7,539 bases of DNA, from the NCBI GenBank assembly GCA_030624355.1, contig JAUXKG010000106.1, forward strand, positions 1-7,539, given 5' to 3'. The DNA is from Acidobacteriota bacterium (GTDB lineage: Bacteria > Acidobacteriota > UBA6911 > RPQK01 > JADFOI01). This document shows, piece by piece, positions 5,733 to 7,539 of this stretch. The position numbers and the translations under genes were made by a program. The notes under the pieces are model-generated. The model was not told the DNA's origin. It saw only the letters and a list, made by a program, of their open reading frames with translations, and ran no database searches. The stretch's first letter is position 1, and each line of letters starts with the position of its first letter.

Positions 5733-7268
5733 GAGGCCGTATCTTTTCATTTTCTTGATGAGACCTTGACGGCTGAGACCCAAGTACTTGGCCGCGCGGG
5801 CTTGATTGTTTCCGCACTCCTTGAGCGCATCCAGAATGATCTTTCTTTCCATCTGCTCGACCGCATCAGCTACCAGCTCCTTCATGGACCCCGATACCGG
5901 GGAACCAGGTTTGGCGCTTTCCTGAATGTTTTCCGAGAGGTCTTCTCTTTGTATAACTCTCTTTCGAATCGAGGCCACCAATCGCTTGATCTCGTTCTCC
6001 AGTTCCCTGACATTTCCCGGCCACGAATAGCCCGACAGAGCTTCCATGGCAGATTCGGCGAATTCCATCCCGTCCTTTTTCATTTCGCTTGAGAACTCCG
6101 AAAGAAAATGGTTCACCAGCAACGGAATGTCGGCGCGAACTTCTCTGAGCGAGGGCATTCTGATATTGATGACTTTGAGACGATAGTAGAGGTCTTCGCG
6201 AAAGTCGTCGTTTTTAATTCCCTCTGCCAGATCCTTATTGGTCGCCGACAGGATGCGTACATCGACCGGAATTGACTTTCTGCCCCCAACTCGTTCAACT
6301 ATCTTCTCCTGCAATGCGCGCAAAATCTTAGCCTGGGCGGCTATACTCAGATCACCGATTTCATCCAAGAACAGTGTGCCACCATCAGCCAGCTCGAATT
6401 TGCCGGGTCGCCGTTCAACACCCGTTGCAATGCCCTTCTCTATTCCAAATAGTTCAGCCTCCAACAGGTGGTCTGGCAGAGCGGCACAATTCAGGGTGAT
6501 CAAAGGACGCCGGGCACGGGAACTGCTGTAGTGAATGGCCTTGGCTACCAATTCCTTTCCGGTACCGCTTTCTCCGGTAATGAGGACAGTGGCATCGCTG
6601 TCGCTAATCTGTTCGATCAGTCTCACCACATCCTGAACCTTAGGACTGGTTCCCAGAATGTTCTGAGTGGCGAACGTCCCCTCCACCTCCCGCCACAGAT
6701 TGGTGTTCTCTTCCAGCAAATCATCGCGCTGTGTTTTCAATTGTTGAAACAGCTGGGCGGTTTCTATGGAGATGGCTGCATTGGCGGCTAAGGCCTGCAA
6801 CAACTCTTGATCATCTTCCGTGAAGCACCCTTTCTTTTTGTTCAGAGCCTCGAAAGCCCCTATGATCTCGCCCGCGTAGTTGCGTAAAGGAACTGCCAAT
6901 ATGGTGTGCGTGTGATAGCCGGTTTTGTCATCGACATCGCCATAAAATCGAGGGTCCTGACTGGTATCCTTCACATTGATGATTTCACCATCCATAGCGA
7001 CAGCGCCGGCGATTCCCAGTCGGGCGTCGAAACGAATCTCCTTGCTTCCGAGCGCCACCCAAGACCATAGCTGTTTTTTCTTCTTGTCCAGGAGGAAGAT
7101 GGTCGATCGGTCGGCGCCCAGTAATCTGGCTGCTTCCCGAGCGATTAAATCCAGAAGCGCTGCCAGATCCCGTTCCGAACTCATTCTCTGGCAGATCGTC
7201 AGGATTGCGCTCAGTTTCTCTTCCGACTCAGTTCTGGCGACTTTCTCGGTCCGCTCCTCTTTTGCCAT
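5727..7268 (-). CDS. GAF-domain sigma54-type activator with non-canonical GAFTGA loop
   Basis: A 513-residue enhancer-binding-protein-like regulator. An N-terminal GAF sensor domain spans about 33-170, with a coiled-coil linker at 170-197. The AAA+ domain follows: Walker A GESGTGKE (232-239), Walker B GGTLFLDEIGD (296-306), sensor I SATNKDL (341-347), arginine-finger segment FREDLYYRL (356-364) and sensor II WPGNVRELEN (416-425). A Fis-type helix-turn-helix lies at about 487-512 (NNQARAAKYLGLSRQGL). ATPase motifs are intact. The loop that normally reads GAFTGA and touches sigma54 is GIATGV (279-284), lacking the key Phe. It may be a natural variant that still uses sigma54, or a regulator acting otherwise. 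The ATG at 7268 is chosen for GAGAGAGAAGG just upstream. An ATG at 7379 would add 37 Arg-rich residues across a palindrome and is less likely. The GAF ligand is unknown, and no receiver domain is present. The gene converges on the GH15 gene. Confidence 0.95.
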   Translation of the reverse strand: MAKEERTEKVARTESEEKLSAILTICQRMSSERDLAALLDLIAREAARLLGADRSTIFLLDKKKKQLWSWVALGSKEIRFDARLGIAGAVAMDGEIINVKDTSQDPRFYGDVDDKTGYHTHTILAVPLRNYAGEIIGAFEALNKKKGCFTEDDQELLQALAANAAISIETAQLFQQLKTQRDDLLEENTNLWREVEGTFATQNILGTSPKVQDVVRLIEQISDSDATVLITGESGTGKELVAKAIHYSSSRARRPLITLNCAALPDHLLEAELFGIEKGIATGVERRPGKFELADGGTLFLDEIGDLSIAAQAKILRALQEKIVERVGGRKSIPVDVRILSATNKDLAEGIKNDDFREDLYYRLKVINIRMPSLREVRADIPLLVNHFLSEFSSEMKKDGMEFAESAMEALSGYSWPGNVRELENEIKRLVASIRKRVIQREDLSENIQESAKPGSPVSGSMKELVADAVEQMERKIILDALKECGNNQARAAKYLGLSRQGLIKKMKRYGLK

Positions 7269-7321
7269 CCTTCTCTCTCTCAGCTTTGGCGTAGCCTGCA
7301 GGACTCCAATCCGCCACAAGC

Positions 7322-7337
7322 GTAAACGACAGTTTAC
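7322..7337. promoter_or_regulatory. GTAAAC-N4-GTTTAC palindrome upstream of the activator
   Basis: A perfect 6-bp inverted repeat (GTAAAC GACA GTTTAC) lies about 53 bp upstream of the chosen activator start. Read on the minus strand with one further base, it resembles the TyrR box TGTAAA-N6-TTTACA at 11 of 12 positions. It is a plausible operator, perhaps for autoregulation by the Fis-type HTH of the adjacent regulator. No clear -35/-10 pair was found around it. Confidence 0.45.
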
Positions 7338-7390
7338 ACTAGTCCGAAGCCTTTGGGAAGTCTGCACCTTAGCCCGCATTTCTCACACTG

Positions 7391-7470
7391 TCTCGTAGCG
7401 AGGAGTCTTAGGCGCCGCCCTGACAAGGCCTGCGACCGAGGCCCGCGCAGACGTACCTATGGGTACGTTC
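7391..7470. other. Hairpin-rich intergenic stretch before the right repeat copy
   Basis: This stretch holds no gene. Three small inverted repeats are visible: CTCG/CGAG (7392-7402), GGCCT/AGGCC (7427-7443, loop 7 bases) and the strong ACGTACCTATGGGTACGT (7451-7468, 7-bp stem with a TATG loop). The last ends two bases before the right copy of the direct repeat, so it may belong to the same structured element. The left copy has a weaker stem in roughly the same place (8-12 with 18-22). Confidence 0.45.
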
Positions 7471-7539
7471 AGTGTCTCGTTTCATAGATATGGTAACGTT
7501 CGCTGATGGGGCTTGCCCGGCGAGATCAAGAAGCAAGGA
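7471..7539. repeat. Right copy of the direct repeat (truncated by window edge)
   Basis: Ungapped partner of 42-110, in the same orientation and about 7.43 kb away. It retains CTGATGGGGCTTG (7503-7515) and then diverges to CCCGGCGAGATC where the left copy has TGAGGTGAAATC. If the left-hand fold is shared, the missing downstream half should carry a complement of CTTGCCCGG followed by CCCCCATCAG within roughly 100 bases past the window. Confidence 0.7.

Noticed and set aside
42..7539. Composite transposon or genomic island bounded by the two direct repeats
   Set aside because: The copies are only about 74% identical and there is no transposase, integrase or target duplication. A dispersed repeat family is simpler.

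Overview
The window suggests a Gram-negative, environmental-type bacterium with moderate GC. The evidence is an ExeA/MshM-type AAA ATPase, a sigma54-type activator and an HD-GYP-like protein. A deltaproteobacterial or FCB-group (for example Zixibacteria-like) source would fit, but the sequence alone does not settle it. I see no phage genes, transposase, CRISPR array, tRNA or rRNA.

Layout. Positions 1-237 are non-coding and carry a long inverted repeat enclosing two smaller hairpins. Part of this element (42-110) recurs as a diverged direct copy at the far right edge (7471-7539). Three minus-strand genes follow and probably form one transcription unit, read right to left: a HEAT-repeat protein (4180-3449), an ExeA-like ATPase (3187-2375) and a 696-residue protein (2328-238). 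The last has a histone-H1-like basic tail, about nine copies of a short acidic helix motif (IDDILAEF-like), and a C-terminal HD-GYP-like domain that has lost most of its metal ligands. A 261-bp gap between the first two genes carries a G-quadruplex-capable stretch and a small hairpin. A 162-bp divergent regulatory region (4181-4342) separates the HEAT gene from a plus-strand GH15 (glucoamylase-like) gene (4343-5716). That gene converges, with only 10 bp between the coding ends, on a minus-strand GAF/AAA+/Fis regulator (7268-5727). The regulator's sigma54-contacting loop reads GIATGV instead of GAFTGA. Upstream of the regulator are a TyrR-box-like palindrome and hairpins, then the right-hand repeat.

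How the genes may work together. The HEAT, ATPase and HD-GYP-like proteins look like an ATP-driven cytoplasmic assembly: a helical scaffold, a motor, and a multivalent adaptor ending in a probably non-catalytic HD-GYP-like sensor. This is inferred from gene order and domain content only. The GH15 enzyme probably trims alpha-glucans in the cytoplasm. Nothing in the sequence links it functionally to the regulator beyond adjacency.

Most worth following up: the multivalent repeat and degenerate HD-GYP protein with its ATPase partner, the structured repeat at both ends, and the activator with the altered GAFTGA loop.
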